A stretch of DNA of 64,000 bases from Henningerozyma blattae CBS 6284 (taxonomy: Eukaryota > Ascomycota > Saccharomycetes > Saccharomycetales > Saccharomycetaceae), in assembly GCF_000315915.1 (NCBI RefSeq), contig NC_020188.1:699501-763500 (forward strand), in the 5' to 3' direction. Below are positions 39,335 through 49,804 of this stretch, piece by piece (within the stretch, counting starts at the first letter, position 1; each line of letters opens with the position of its first letter). Under the pieces are notes generated by a model, which searched no databases, had not been told where the DNA came from, and saw only the letters and a list, made by a program, of their open reading frames with translations. Position numbers and translations under genes: made by a program.

Positions 39335-39644
39335 GCGAATTTTTATTATAAAATATTTAGAAATTTTTAAAAATCTATTCTATATTTAATTATTTTTTTA
39401 GTAGTATATTTAATCTAATAACCTATTTGTAAGCATCATAAATTAAATTCTATTATAATTATAATATTCATTAAACATATATGTACTTGTATATATATTT
39501 AAAACCATTGAACGAGTTAGTAATATTTGTTTGATATGCTTAAGAGAGTTTGATTATTTAATAGTCATATATAAATTTATAGATATATAGAGAACAGAAA
39601 AGAAAATAGTGCTGTAAAATATATTGTAAATAATAACGACCAAA
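39335..39644. other. Convergent 3' flanks of RPS22 and RPS14
   Basis: 310 bp of AT-rich DNA with TATATA-type 3'-end-processing signals. Nothing else seen. Confidence 0.6.
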
Positions 39645-40058
39645 TCATAATCTTCTACCTCTTCTACCACCCTTCTTTCTGGTGGAGTCAGATGGAACTG
39701 GAGTAACATCTTCAATTCTACCAATTCTCAAACCGGATCTAGCCAAAGCTCTTAAAGCAGCTTGACCACCTGGACCTGGGGTCTTGGTTCTAGTACCACC
39801 AGTAGCTCTAATTTTAACATGGACGGCAGTGATACCAACTTCCTTACACTTGGCAGCAACATCTTGGGCAGCTAACATAGCAGCGTATGGAGAAGATTCA
39901 TCTCTATCAGCCTTAACTTTCATACCACCAGTAACTCTGCAGATGGTTTCCTTACCAGATAAATCAGTAACATGGACGAAAGTATCGTTGAAGGAAGCAA
40001 AAATTCTAGCAACACCAAAGACTTGGGAAGCGTCACGGGATTGAACAACGGCGGACAT
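39645..40058 (-). CDS. RPS14: Ribosomal protein uS11 (Rps14), no intron
   Basis: A 137-aa product, the yeast Rps14 length: [65 protein letters not shown], and the basic C-terminus [14 protein letters not shown] are near-identical to S. cerevisiae Rps14. The N-terminus [11 protein letters not shown] is contiguous with the rest. Both S. cerevisiae copies carry an intron right after the first codons, and the RPS14B intron region binds Rps14 for autoregulation; here the coding sequence is uninterrupted from ATG, so that intron is absent. One substitution, Cys in TICRV where yeast has TIARV, is visible. Neighbours RPS22 and SOP4 match YJL190C-YJL192C; BPH1 matches the other WGD copy (YCR031C-YCR032W). 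Confidence 0.98.
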   Translation of the reverse strand: MSAVVQSRDASQVFGVARIFASFNDTFVHVTDLSGKETICRVTGGMKVKADRDESSPYAAMLAAQDVAAKCKEVGITAVHVKIRATGGTRTKTPGPGGQAALRALARSGLRIGRIEDVTPVPSDSTRKKGGRRGRRL

Positions 40059-41106
40059 TTTTGATACTTGTATCTTTTAAAGGTTCACCAAAAATTTAAT
40101 TGTATAAAAATTGTTTATTTTTAAACAATCATTATTTAATAATATATTCCAAAATTGATGTCATATTTTGGGATAATAGATTTGACAATTGGAATTTTCC
40201 AACTACTACTTCTCGCTTCAGTATGATTTCGGCTCTCATTACAAAGTTTCAATTGAAAAAAAATAGAAAAAAAAAATTGTAAAAAATTACATAGTGACAC
40301 GAGAAAACATCTGAACACCGCACTATACGGACAGTCCGTAATTAGTTTTTTTCCATCCGATTTTTTTCAGAATCATTTTATTTTTTTTTAAAAATACTAG
40401 CCTTTTTACCCTTTTTATGATTGACATACTTAGAAATTACCTTGGCGGTTAATTGATAGACATATTTACTTTGCAACGACACATAGCGTTAAACGTTACC
40501 TGTAAACAAATAACTTATAAAACAAGAACCGTGTAATACAGATAAGTGTAATAATACTTATTTAAATAGAAAAAGAAGCATAAGGTTTAAAAATTTGTTA
40601 GATCCTTCTGGTTGACAATATATGTATTGCTTTTGAACATATGCAGTCATTTAAGATCTTCATAATAATGCTTTATCTCGGAAAAGTTGTAGAGAAAGTA
40701 GAGCCTGTTATATTTCTCAAGAAATAGTCACCAACTTCCTACAATAATACTTTTCCTTGTAAATGTAAAACAGTTCTTTTAAAAAAAACTCAAAAAAGAG
40801 AATAGTATAAAAAATAGAAAATTTTTGTAAATGTGCATTAATTGTTTCTTTTATAGTTGTGATATCGAAAAAATTACCCGGGCTACTTAGATTTCCCCGA
40901 AGCAATATTCTCGGATTATTAATTCTTGAAATTTCAATAGTTCAAAAAAGGTTAGTTATAATTTAGATTTTAATAGGTCTTCATGAGGAGACTATATATA
41001 GTCTGTATGACACACTCTTGAACCTCTAGCTTTCCTTGTAAAATACTTTATTCCATTGAAATCATAATATTATCCTTTTCTATCCCTTTTGTGTTTGCTA
41101 TTAAAG
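40059..41106. other. Divergent promoter region between RPS14 and SOP4
   Basis: About 1 kb. It holds the Rap1-like element (40301-40321), T-tracts at 40344-40390 nearer RPS14 and a TATATATAG box about 115 bp before the SOP4 ATG (40993-41001). No gene is credible. Confidence 0.6.
40301..40321 (+). promoter_or_regulatory. Rap1-like ribosomal-protein promoter element (RPS14)
   Basis: Includes ACATCTGAACACCGC, about 245 bp upstream of the RPS14 ATG. Nineteen of 21 positions are identical to 38670-38690 in the RPL39/RPS22 promoter. Confidence 0.55.
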
Positions 41107-41808
41107 ATGATTTTAATTCAATTTGCTCTTCTCTTCATATCAATTATTAATTTGTCCATTTCTACTAGTATTAATTGCAAATTTGATACTTCTCCACATA
41201 GTATTGATGCTAGATTAGTTTCAAGAGTAGAATTTAAATTGATCCAAATAAATAATTACACTTCTCAATTGCCATATAAGGCAATAACTGGCTTATCCGA
41301 TGTTAGTGGGAACTTCAGCTTTGATGATTTACCAATAAACCAAGGTATTAATGAAACAACTAATTTTGTATTAATGTCATCATCAATTGATTATAATTTA
41401 AAACCAAATAGAATATTGATTCAATTTACCAACCTCGTTTATCCAAATGAAACAATTGAATTGAAAGTTAAAGCATTTAAAAATTATTTTGGAAGAGAAT
41501 ATATTGCCAATCCTAAAGCTATTAATCCAGATCAATTAGTTGAAATATCAGTTGATCCATATATCAGACTATCTTTAGTCCATGAGGCATCGAGCAGACT
41601 CTATTACCAATATAGATCTGGATCTTTATTAACAAGCGGACCATTGGGTAATATTTTAAATTCTCCTTGGAAGATTGCTGGTATAATAGTCGTACTATCC
41701 ATTATGATATTCCCTACGCTAATTGAAAAATTAGATCCAGCAGCTTCTGAATTAATGAAAGAAGAGGCATTAAAAAAGAAAAAGGAACAATACGTTGTTA
41801 AAAAGTAA
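41107..41808 (+). CDS. SOP4: Sop4, ER membrane complex subunit (EMC7-like)
   Basis: The first ATG in frame is at 41107, giving 233 residues against 234 in S. cerevisiae Sop4; the frame is open six codons further but only from a TTG. Residues 1-20 (MILIQFALLFISIINLSIST) are a signal peptide. A lumenal beta-sandwich region follows with FDDLPIN, several Asn-X-Ser/Thr sites and SVDPYIRLSLVHEASSRLYYQYRSGS, and then a single membrane span at about 190-208 (IAGIIVVLSIMIFPTLIEK) and a Lys-rich cytosolic tail with KKKK near the end, compatible with ER retention. The protein is part of the ER membrane protein complex that helps insert and export membrane proteins such as Pma1. Location between RPS14 and BPH1/YJL193W matches YJL192C. 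Confidence 0.92.
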   Translation: MILIQFALLFISIINLSISTSINCKFDTSPHSIDARLVSRVEFKLIQINNYTSQLPYKAITGLSDVSGNFSFDDLPINQGINETTNFVLMSSSIDYNLKPNRILIQFTNLVYPNETIELKVKAFKNYFGREYIANPKAINPDQLVEISVDPYIRLSLVHEASSRLYYQYRSGSLLTSGPLGNILNSPWKIAGIIVVLSIMIFPTLIEKLDPAASELMKEEALKKKKEQYVVKK

Positions 41809-42448
41809 TTTATAATTTAAACTGTATTAATTATATATTAGATTTTTACGTTTATCTTTGTAGCATTTGAAATACACATTAATAATTTATTTTTACATTC
41901 TACATTCGTATTTCATAAGTGCATTTGTTATAATCAAGCATTATTTTAACATTTTTTTATTTAAACAATAAAAATTACGTTATTTATTTGTAATACTATT
42001 AAATCTTTCCAACTTACTAAAAAATGCAAGATCAATTTGTAACTTCGTATATTATTTGCATCATTATACGAAGACTAAACCCTTAATATCCTTTTATTTA
42101 GTTTAGTAAACCCTGGCTTCCGGGTAAATTTTCCCTTTTTTCATTTTCAAAATGATTTAAGAATTTTTTAGGAAAATCAATTTATAGATCTATATGAAGA
42201 TGATTCAAAATTTGGGGGATGTTTTATGCAAAAAACGCTACAAATTTATTATCAACGAGTATATAATTATATTGGACCCTTCGTAACTGAAGATATAGAT
42301 AATCAATAGGAATTCAATAGTATAAATTGTATTTTTAATTCCTTTTTTCCAAATTCAGATTCATATTTTATGGCGGTTAAGCATAGTTCTAGGTGAATAA
42401 AGTAACTAACAACAGTGGCAAGATACTAGCCCTTGAATAATAAAAATA
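41809..42448. other. Intergenic region: SOP4 3' flank and BPH1 promoter
   Basis: 640 bp, AT-rich, no gene or motif assigned. Confidence 0.55.
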
Positions 42449-45400
42449 ATGGAATTTATAGATACTCTGGATCAGCTATTAATATTAGATCCTATAGATC
42501 CTAACATCACAAAATGCCCTCATTTTGCAGAAATTATTACCAATTATGAAAAATTAAATAATGAAAGCATTAATTTTAACAGCAAAAGGAGAAATAAGAG
42601 TAATTCAATATCCACTAATAATAGCATACCTAATGAATCTACTCATTCTAGTAACAATAATATATCTAGGAATATCAGTAGCAGCTTTCTTGATACTAAT
42701 AACAGTCTCATTACTTTCATTGACTGGGAATTATCTACTCGGTTTAAATTATCTAATATATCCAACAATTTCAATTACAATTCAGACCTTTGGCCAAAAG
42801 TTTTTACTAAAAATTTTCTATTGAAGTTTTCTAATTCATACGCCGTACTTTTACAGATATTAATCTCCCTGATGAATATATCGTTATTAAACAAACAGTT
42901 ACTGCCAAAAAAATTACCCTTCATAAAAGATTTAATTTTAAAATTATTAAAAGACAATAATTATTCAGTTGAGGGTAATCTCACAAGAGATATTAAAAGA
43001 TTGATCGAGGATAAGCTAATTGATTTAATTACGCAAATTCTTTCGGTTAATTCATCCCCTAAAGATTTCATATATTTATATTCAAACTTCAAAATAAAAT
43101 CTTTTCAAAATGTATTAAACATTTTATCCAATCAATTAATCGATCCACTCTCATCGAATTATCTATATTTTGAAAATGCTTACGATACTTTAAATTTAAT
43201 CAATCAAAATCCAAATTCGCCCCCTAACTCGAAAAATAACTATACACTGCATTTTTTCATAGAATTAAATGATACAAAATCAAACAGATTAATAACAATC
43301 AATAATGAAATATATTTAGAGGTTAGAAATAATCAGTGCTGCTTGGCTACTGATGAATTTGTCATTGCATTATTTGACGGATTTAACTTCGAGACTGATA
43401 TATTATATTCTATTACATTCATTATAAATTCAATAACAAACGAAATAATATTATTCATAGACGGAAATTTTATAAACCAACTTCCAATATTAATTACAAA
43501 CTCATTAATTAATATTAAATTTATCGAGATTGGCTCAATATTATGCTCATTTAAACTATTTAAGTTTTTCATTTTCCATGATATACTATCTAATTCAATT
43601 ATACACCTGTTACATGCAATTGGTAACTCAAATTCATTTGATTACAATAACGATCATTATAGTGATAATAATATATTAACTCAAAAACATAGCTTGCCTA
43701 AATCTTATTTTAATAATGATACTAATACTTCAGATGAGCTGTTTAATGTTAGATCAACTTTTGGTGATGCATTTCTTGAGAAAATATTCAATAAAATAAA
43801 CAGTGATACAACTTCAATTAATTCCTCTGATAGCACTGATATAAGTAGTGACAATGATACTCAACGCAATGAGCTTATTAAAAAGGAAGAATTTATGAGA
43901 GATATAAAAACTCTAAACAAAAATCTATTGCTATTAAATTATAGTCCTAATAACATTATTTATCAAAATTATAAAGAAAATTTAAATAGTTGTTGGGGTG
44001 ATGAAACCTTTGTTATTAAATCGGGAAGAGTTGCAACAAATAATTCAATAAATAATTGCTATTATTACAAATCATCTAACACATTAACCAGTTTTATTTC
44101 AATCAACTGTTATCAGTTTATATTATGCAACTTATCAATTGTGAGCACTATGGAGGAGGTTTATGATTACATTAATCATCTAATAATATTATTAAGAAAT
44201 TACTATCTAAAAAATTGGTTTGAAAAAGAATACGGGTTTACTTTATTATCCCATATTTTGTCGAGTAGAGTAATAGAAAGACTGAAAAAGCCACTACCAA
44301 TTCAATTCTTAAATTTGTTTTTAAAATTTTGCGGTTGGGATTTAGTGGATATTACAAAGTCTTTAATTATTAATGAAATGGCATATAAACATCTGGTGCT
44401 AAATATGGACCTGTGGTATTTTGAATGTTCGACAATAAGCAGATCAAGATCAAATTCTAATATACTATTAGAATTGAATAGTATCAATAGCGCAACTCAT
44501 TCAAGAACTAACTCAAATCTTAACAATGATCATTCAACATCAAATGTAAATAACACACGATCAAATTCAAACATACACTTAACTCCTGGTCCAATAAATA
44601 ATGATTGTACTACTAATAATTCAAGTAGTTTGGGACAAGGTGAGTTAGAAATTATTAGATTCTTAACTTTTCAAATTACTAATTTAATAGAAAATTCTCA
44701 ATATAAACATTATAATTCAAAGAAATTACGATCGATGAATGTATTAGATGAACTATGCCATTACCAGCATTTACTAATATTTCGAAACTCTGATTCAAAA
44801 ATAATTGAGCAGTTAAAAAATGAATTCTGTAGTGTTTATTATACTCTGTTAATGGATAACTTAACAAAAGTTAATATCCAAAAAATTCTAAATTTTGCAT
44901 ATTATGAGTTAAATTGTGGTAGCTTTATTTTATTTCAACTATCATTAAAAGCTCTAGATAAACTTTTTGTTGAAAACATAAAAAAAAATCATAACAAGCA
45001 TTTGCAAATCATTTCTGAGAGCATATCCCCTAAATTTTTATTATTACTATTAGATGAATTAATTCTAAACGAAAGAGATTGTTCAAGATGCCTAAGCCTT
45101 GTTTTAAAGGTTTTGTTATCTAATCAAAAAATTTTGGTGAAGTTCATCAAAAATACAGGATTTGAACTGTTATTTGATATATTAAAAAATATTCCAAATC
45201 ATAAATTTGAAGAGATTATCTATATTCTTTTCCAATTTGCTATTGGAAATATTCAACTCCATGTCGATGATCTCGACTCTGAAAGTTGTAAAGGCCTAAA
45301 AAATGACCCCAACTTTAATTCATCTAAGCTTGTTATCAGAAACAAAGATTGTATATATCTTGCCTGTGAACTATTTGAGTGGACAATTAATCATAATTTA

Positions 45401-48400
45401 GATTATGATTTAGATGAATTTCTTTCCAAATTTATTTCCAAACTATCTCATCTTAGCGAGCTAGAAGTAAATATTCATAGTTTTGACCCAAGAGCAAGCA
45501 ACACGTTAGTACTATTATCTGACTGTTTAATTACCCTAACAGATGCAAAATATAAGGATAGATTTGAAGATTCGATTGAAGCAATTAAAATTTTGATCTT
45601 TACGTTTTTTGAGAAAGCTCTTCGTGAATTAAACAATATTGAGTATTGTAACTTCATTTCTTCACTTCTCTGCTCCAAAACTTCTCAATCCAATATTTTA
45701 GGATATTCATCAAAAAGAAATGGTTATTTACAAGTTTCATTTTTCCAGAAGATATTTCCATCCATCTTAGAGAAATTATTGGACGCAAGTAATGAGTTTT
45801 CAATTAAACTATTAACTTGTCCTTATATGCTAATCAATTTAATAAATACATATGCTGAACTAAAGCATTTCTTTCCAATTATAAAAATGAAGGTTGAATT
45901 TTATCATTTAATTATGACTAGTTTAATGCGATCCATCAAAATTTTTCAATCAAGTGACATTAGACGCTTCAAAAATATATCAAAGGTTTCTTTAAGAAGG
46001 CAAGTTTTATTATTTCAATCAACTATTATATTTTTGATATTTAACTCAACTTCAGAATGGAGTAATGAATTAGAAAAAATGCTATTGATGGAAATACTAG
46101 ATCATAAATATATCTTATTCAAGGAAAAGGAACCAATATATGATGGTGATTTATTGTTTATGCTTGTTCTATTTTTAAAAATTCGAATCAATCGTGAAGT
46201 GAACAGAACATTGAATTTTGAATGTACGAAAATGATATTCGAATTTCAAAAAAGGCCCTCTGTGAAGAAAAACGTTTTTGAAATGATTTATGCTCCTGAA
46301 GAATTTTCTATTATGAGTAGAGTGTTTCTAGCAGAACAAAATACTGCAATATCAATTTTAGTTGCTAACCAAGCTGCTTCAAATTCTAACGAGAGGGTAT
46401 CATTTGTACAAGATATAATTAACTTGCTGAGACTAGAACCTGACTGGAAGTTAACTGAAGTAGAACAAGTGAAATTACAAATTTCACAATTTAAACAACA
46501 TAAAATGGATAGAAAGTACAAAAATATTGAAACTATTCATGAATTATTTCAGGAGGATAATAAATTGTTAGATACAAAAATGCAAACAATTAGTAGAAAA
46601 TTATTTTCAAATTTCTTAACAGATCTAGAAGAAGATAATATGATCAATAACAATAAATTTGGATTTCTACTATTTAAATTTAAAAATTTACTGGAGGATT
46701 ATGAAGGTAAATCCCACTTATTTGATTGGAAGTTAGATTCAGTAGAAGATTATAATAAAACAAAGAGAAGACTATTACCTTTCTGGGAACCAAATCTAGA
46801 TTACCATCCGTTAATGCTAGATAATAGAAATAAAATGGGAAAAGAATCCCAAGAACATGATAATTTTAAAAGAAGGTCAAGCGGTAGTAGCATGATTTCT
46901 TATGATGTTGTTTCCAATATAGATACAGACGTGACAGAGCAAATAAACACTGGCCAGAAAGACGAAAACAGAAAAATATTAAAAATTTTGAAGCCGAATG
47001 ATTACATCAAACAAATTTGGAACTGTAGTTTGGTAATTGGTTTAGATGTGAGAGAGGGTATTTTAATTCTTGGTGGAACTCATCTATATTTTATAAGTCA
47101 CTACTATTATTCAAAGACTAAAAAATGCGTATTGAACTTGGATGAAGTACCAAATAATTTGCGTGACCCTGCTGTTACGTTAATTAATGGTGACAGTATC
47201 AAGGATGCCCCAGAATTATCTTACCATGAAGTACGCACGTGGAATTTACATAATCTCGCTTATTCTACAAAACGGCCATTTTTATTAAGGGATGTTGGAT
47301 TAGAGTTGCTATTCGAAGATGGTACTACCAGTTTTTTCTGTTTTTCATCAGGAAATTACAGAAATAAAGTCTATACTTCTCTAGAAACTAATTATAAACT
47401 AGCAGATATGGATCCTGTTCTGGCCAAGACATTAGAAGAAGTAAACAAAAGAAGTCAATCAGTTAATTCTAAAAATGGTATAGTAAAAGAATCTTTTACT
47501 ATGAGAGTAGTAAATGCTATTTCTTCCACATCATCATCAACTTTAGAGTATGAGGCTACTGAATTATGGAAAAAAGGTGAATTATCAAACTTTTACTATT
47601 TAATTATCTTGAATGTTTTAGCAGGCCGTACTTTCAATGATCTTACACAATATCCTGTCTTTCCATGGGTTCTATCCGATTATGAAAGTGATTCAATTGA
47701 TTTAGCAAGTGAGTCATCATACAGAGACTTATCGAAACCAATGGGTGCACAATCTGAGAAGAGGTGTTCTCAGTTTGTTGAACGTTATGAAGCGCTATCT
47801 GAAATGGCCTCTGATGATACTACCCATCCATTCCATTATGGTACACACTACTCATCTGCAATGATCGTATCATCTTATATGATAAGATTAAAGCCTTTTG
47901 TGGACTCATACTTATTATTACAAGATGGAAAATATGGAGTTGCAGATCGACTATTTAGTTCAATTGCTAGAGCATGGAAATCTTCAGCAATTGAAAATAC
48001 TACTGATGTTAGAGAGCTAATTCCAGAGTTCTTTTTTCTTCCTGAATTCTTGTTAAATTTAAATAAGTATGAGTTTGGGAAGGATCAAAATGGTGTTGAG
48101 GTTGATAACGTTGTTTTGCCAAATTGGGCAAAAAACGATTCAAAAATTTTTATTAAGAAGAATAGGGAAGCACTAGAATCATCGTATGTGTCAGAACATT
48201 TACATGAATGGATTGATTTAATATTTGGTTATAAACAAAGAGGTGAACATGCAGTTCAAGCAGTAAATGTGTTTGACAGACTAAGCTACCCAGGTGCCGT
48301 AAATTTAGAAAATATTGATAATGACTTAGAACGTAGATCAATCACTGCAATAATTCATAATTTTGGTCAAACACCATTGCAGATTTTCCAGAAACCCCAT

Positions 48401-49387
48401 CCTAAGAGAGAATTTACCGGTATACATCAAATATCTACTGATCTCTGGGATCAATTGGGAGAAACACCAACATCCCTTCAATCTATTGGTGATAAAGTTT
48501 TTCACATTGGTCCAAATAGTAACAATAATGACTATAATGCATTTAAATTTTTAGATATTGAATTATTAATGAATGGAACCTTCCATACTTTGAAGTTAGA
48601 ATCGTTTGGAAATTTGAGAATTGGTTCTAAATTATTCGAAGGTATTCATACATGCGAATTAACGTCTTTTGCCTACTATAAAAATACATTGTTCTTAACT
48701 GGAGACAAGTTTGGCTTAATAAAATTATGGAAATATCTGGATAAAGCAGCTGAGCCTCAGATCATGTATAGTAGTTCATTTTATGGTCATCTATGCGCAA
48801 TTCTTGAAATGTATATTTATGAAGATAATAGTGTCCTTTTATCTCTAGATTCTGACGGTGAAACTTATATTTGGGACATTATTAACAGTCAAAGAATACG
48901 AAGAATTAATAATAATGTCTTGCATTGCGCAATATGCAAATGCAAGGGGACAATCGCGACGTATAACAAATACAAAACTCTATCTTTATTTAATATAAAT
49001 GGTATGGAGTATTGCAATATAAAGCTGAATTTCCATGAAAAGGTTTCATGCTTGAAATTTTTAGATTTTAGCTCACTAGAATTGGGTAATAGACGACATC
49101 AATATTGGAAAGAAGAAGACATTCTTTTTGTCGGATTTGAGAATGGTTTATTGAAAATTTATGAATTATTCTTAAATGAGGAAAGTAAATGGGATATAAG
49201 ATTGTTGAAAGATTTAAATACTGGAATTCGGAGTAAAATAACATGTATTGAACCAAGTTTAAAAATAGATCGTATTATTAAAAAAGAACAAGACAATGAA
49301 TATATTGATATGTTAAGAATGGAAATAGTTATTGGTGATGAAGAAGGGACAATTCATATATGGAATTGTTCTCCAGAGCAAAACTAA
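42449..49387 (+). CDS. BPH1: Bph1, BEACH-domain protein (Chediak-Higashi/LYST family)
   Basis: A 2312-aa protein (2167 aa in S. cerevisiae), the largest gene in the window. The first about 1500 residues are helical repeat-like and Asn/Ser-rich, including a ConA-like segment near 265-390. A PH-like domain spans about 1510-1650 (VIGLDVREGILILGGTHLYFISHYYY split over its strands), then the BEACH domain at about 1700-1985: ELWKKGELSNFYYLIILNVLAGRTFNDLTQYPVFPWVL, FHYGTHYSS, LIPEFFFLPEFLLN, VLPNWAKND, DLIFGYKQRGEHA and TPLQIFQKPHPKR. C-terminal WD40 repeats occupy about 2035-2312. BEACH proteins act in vesicle fusion and fission; Bph1 is linked to protein sorting and cell-wall integrity. Its position next to RPS14 matches YCR031C-YCR032W, interleaved with chr X-type neighbours. 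Confidence 0.95.
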   Translation: MEFIDTLDQLLILDPIDPNITKCPHFAEIITNYEKLNNESINFNSKRRNKSNSISTNNSIPNESTHSSNNNISRNISSSFLDTNNSLITFIDWELSTRFKLSNISNNFNYNSDLWPKVFTKNFLLKFSNSYAVLLQILISLMNISLLNKQLLPKKLPFIKDLILKLLKDNNYSVEGNLTRDIKRLIEDKLIDLITQILSVNSSPKDFIYLYSNFKIKSFQNVLNILSNQLIDPLSSNYLYFENAYDTLNLINQNPNSPPNSKNNYTLHFFIELNDTKSNRLITINNEIYLEVRNNQCCLATDEFVIALFDGFNFETDILYSITFIINSITNEIILFIDGNFINQLPILITNSLINIKFIEIGSILCSFKLFKFFIFHDILSNSIIHLLHAIGNSNSFDYNNDHYSDNNILTQKHSLPKSYFNNDTNTSDELFNVRSTFGDAFLEKIFNKINSDTTSINSSDSTDISSDNDTQRNELIKKEEFMRDIKTLNKNLLLLNYSPNNIIYQNYKENLNSCWGDETFVIKSGRVATNNSINNCYYYKSSNTLTSFISINCYQFILCNLSIVSTMEEVYDYINHLIILLRNYYLKNWFEKEYGFTLLSHILSSRVIERLKKPLPIQFLNLFLKFCGWDLVDITKSLIINEMAYKHLVLNMDLWYFECSTISRSRSNSNILLELNSINSATHSRTNSNLNNDHSTSNVNNTRSNSNIHLTPGPINNDCTTNNSSSLGQGELEIIRFLTFQITNLIENSQYKHYNSKKLRSMNVLDELCHYQHLLIFRNSDSKIIEQLKNEFCSVYYTLLMDNLTKVNIQKILNFAYYELNCGSFILFQLSLKALDKLFVENIKKNHNKHLQIISESISPKFLLLLLDELILNERDCSRCLSLVLKVLLSNQKILVKFIKNTGFELLFDILKNIPNHKFEEIIYILFQFAIGNIQLHVDDLDSESCKGLKNDPNFNSSKLVIRNKDCIYLACELFEWTINHNLDYDLDEFLSKFISKLSHLSELEVNIHSFDPRASNTLVLLSDCLITLTDAKYKDRFEDSIEAIKILIFTFFEKALRELNNIEYCNFISSLLCSKTSQSNILGYSSKRNGYLQVSFFQKIFPSILEKLLDASNEFSIKLLTCPYMLINLINTYAELKHFFPIIKMKVEFYHLIMTSLMRSIKIFQSSDIRRFKNISKVSLRRQVLLFQSTIIFLIFNSTSEWSNELEKMLLMEILDHKYILFKEKEPIYDGDLLFMLVLFLKIRINREVNRTLNFECTKMIFEFQKRPSVKKNVFEMIYAPEEFSIMSRVFLAEQNTAISILVANQAASNSNERVSFVQDIINLLRLEPDWKLTEVEQVKLQISQFKQHKMDRKYKNIETIHELFQEDNKLLDTKMQTISRKLFSNFLTDLEEDNMINNNKFGFLLFKFKNLLEDYEGKSHLFDWKLDSVEDYNKTKRRLLPFWEPNLDYHPLMLDNRNKMGKESQEHDNFKRRSSGSSMISYDVVSNIDTDVTEQINTGQKDENRKILKILKPNDYIKQIWNCSLVIGLDVREGILILGGTHLYFISHYYYSKTKKCVLNLDEVPNNLRDPAVTLINGDSIKDAPELSYHEVRTWNLHNLAYSTKRPFLLRDVGLELLFEDGTTSFFCFSSGNYRNKVYTSLETNYKLADMDPVLAKTLEEVNKRSQSVNSKNGIVKESFTMRVVNAISSTSSSTLEYEATELWKKGELSNFYYLIILNVLAGRTFNDLTQYPVFPWVLSDYESDSIDLASESSYRDLSKPMGAQSEKRCSQFVERYEALSEMASDDTTHPFHYGTHYSSAMIVSSYMIRLKPFVDSYLLLQDGKYGVADRLFSSIARAWKSSAIENTTDVRELIPEFFFLPEFLLNLNKYEFGKDQNGVEVDNVVLPNWAKNDSKIFIKKNREALESSYVSEHLHEWIDLIFGYKQRGEHAVQAVNVFDRLSYPGAVNLENIDNDLERRSITAIIHNFGQTPLQIFQKPHPKREFTGIHQISTDLWDQLGETPTSLQSIGDKVFHIGPNSNNNDYNAFKFLDIELLMNGTFHTLKLESFGNLRIGSKLFEGIHTCELTSFAYYKNTLFLTGDKFGLIKLWKYLDKAAEPQIMYSSSFYGHLCAILEMYIYEDNSVLLSLDSDGETYIWDIINSQRIRRINNNVLHCAICKCKGTIATYNKYKTLSLFNINGMEYCNIKLNFHEKVSCLKFLDFSSLELGNRRHQYWKEEDILFVGFENGLLKIYELFLNEESKWDIRLLKDLNTGIRSKITCIEPSLKIDRIIKKEQDNEYIDMLRMEIVIGDEEGTIHIWNCSPEQN

Positions 49388-49804
49388 AAATAGGTTATTA
49401 GCTCTAAATTGACATTAATTATTAATGGTTATGTGGATATATATACTCTTGTGCCCACCATTTTATAGCCATTGAGTAGCCTTATATATCTATTACATTT
49501 ATAGATCATAACTAATGAATAGATACAACTTTGATATTTCCAGGTTAGTATAAGAAGGTAAAATATAAGTATAGCCAAATTATTTCTGAAGAATAAATAA
49601 TATAATTTATGCATGATAAAGTACGTACTTTATCGAGTTTATTTGTAAGAGATAATACAAGATCATTTTGAGTTCTAGAAATTCGTATGTCTATGTATTT
49701 GTAACCTTGAATATTTATAATACAAATTAATGCTACAAACTAGTGATGAAACTGTTGTATAAATTCTATTTTTATACAGCTTTATTGTCATAGTTCTTAT
49801 GAAA
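49388..49804. other. Convergent 3' flanks of BPH1 and YJL193W
   Basis: About 420 bp, AT-rich. TAAAGTACGTACTTTA at 49617-49632 is a 16-bp perfect palindrome that could act as a stem in either transcript. Confidence 0.55.
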
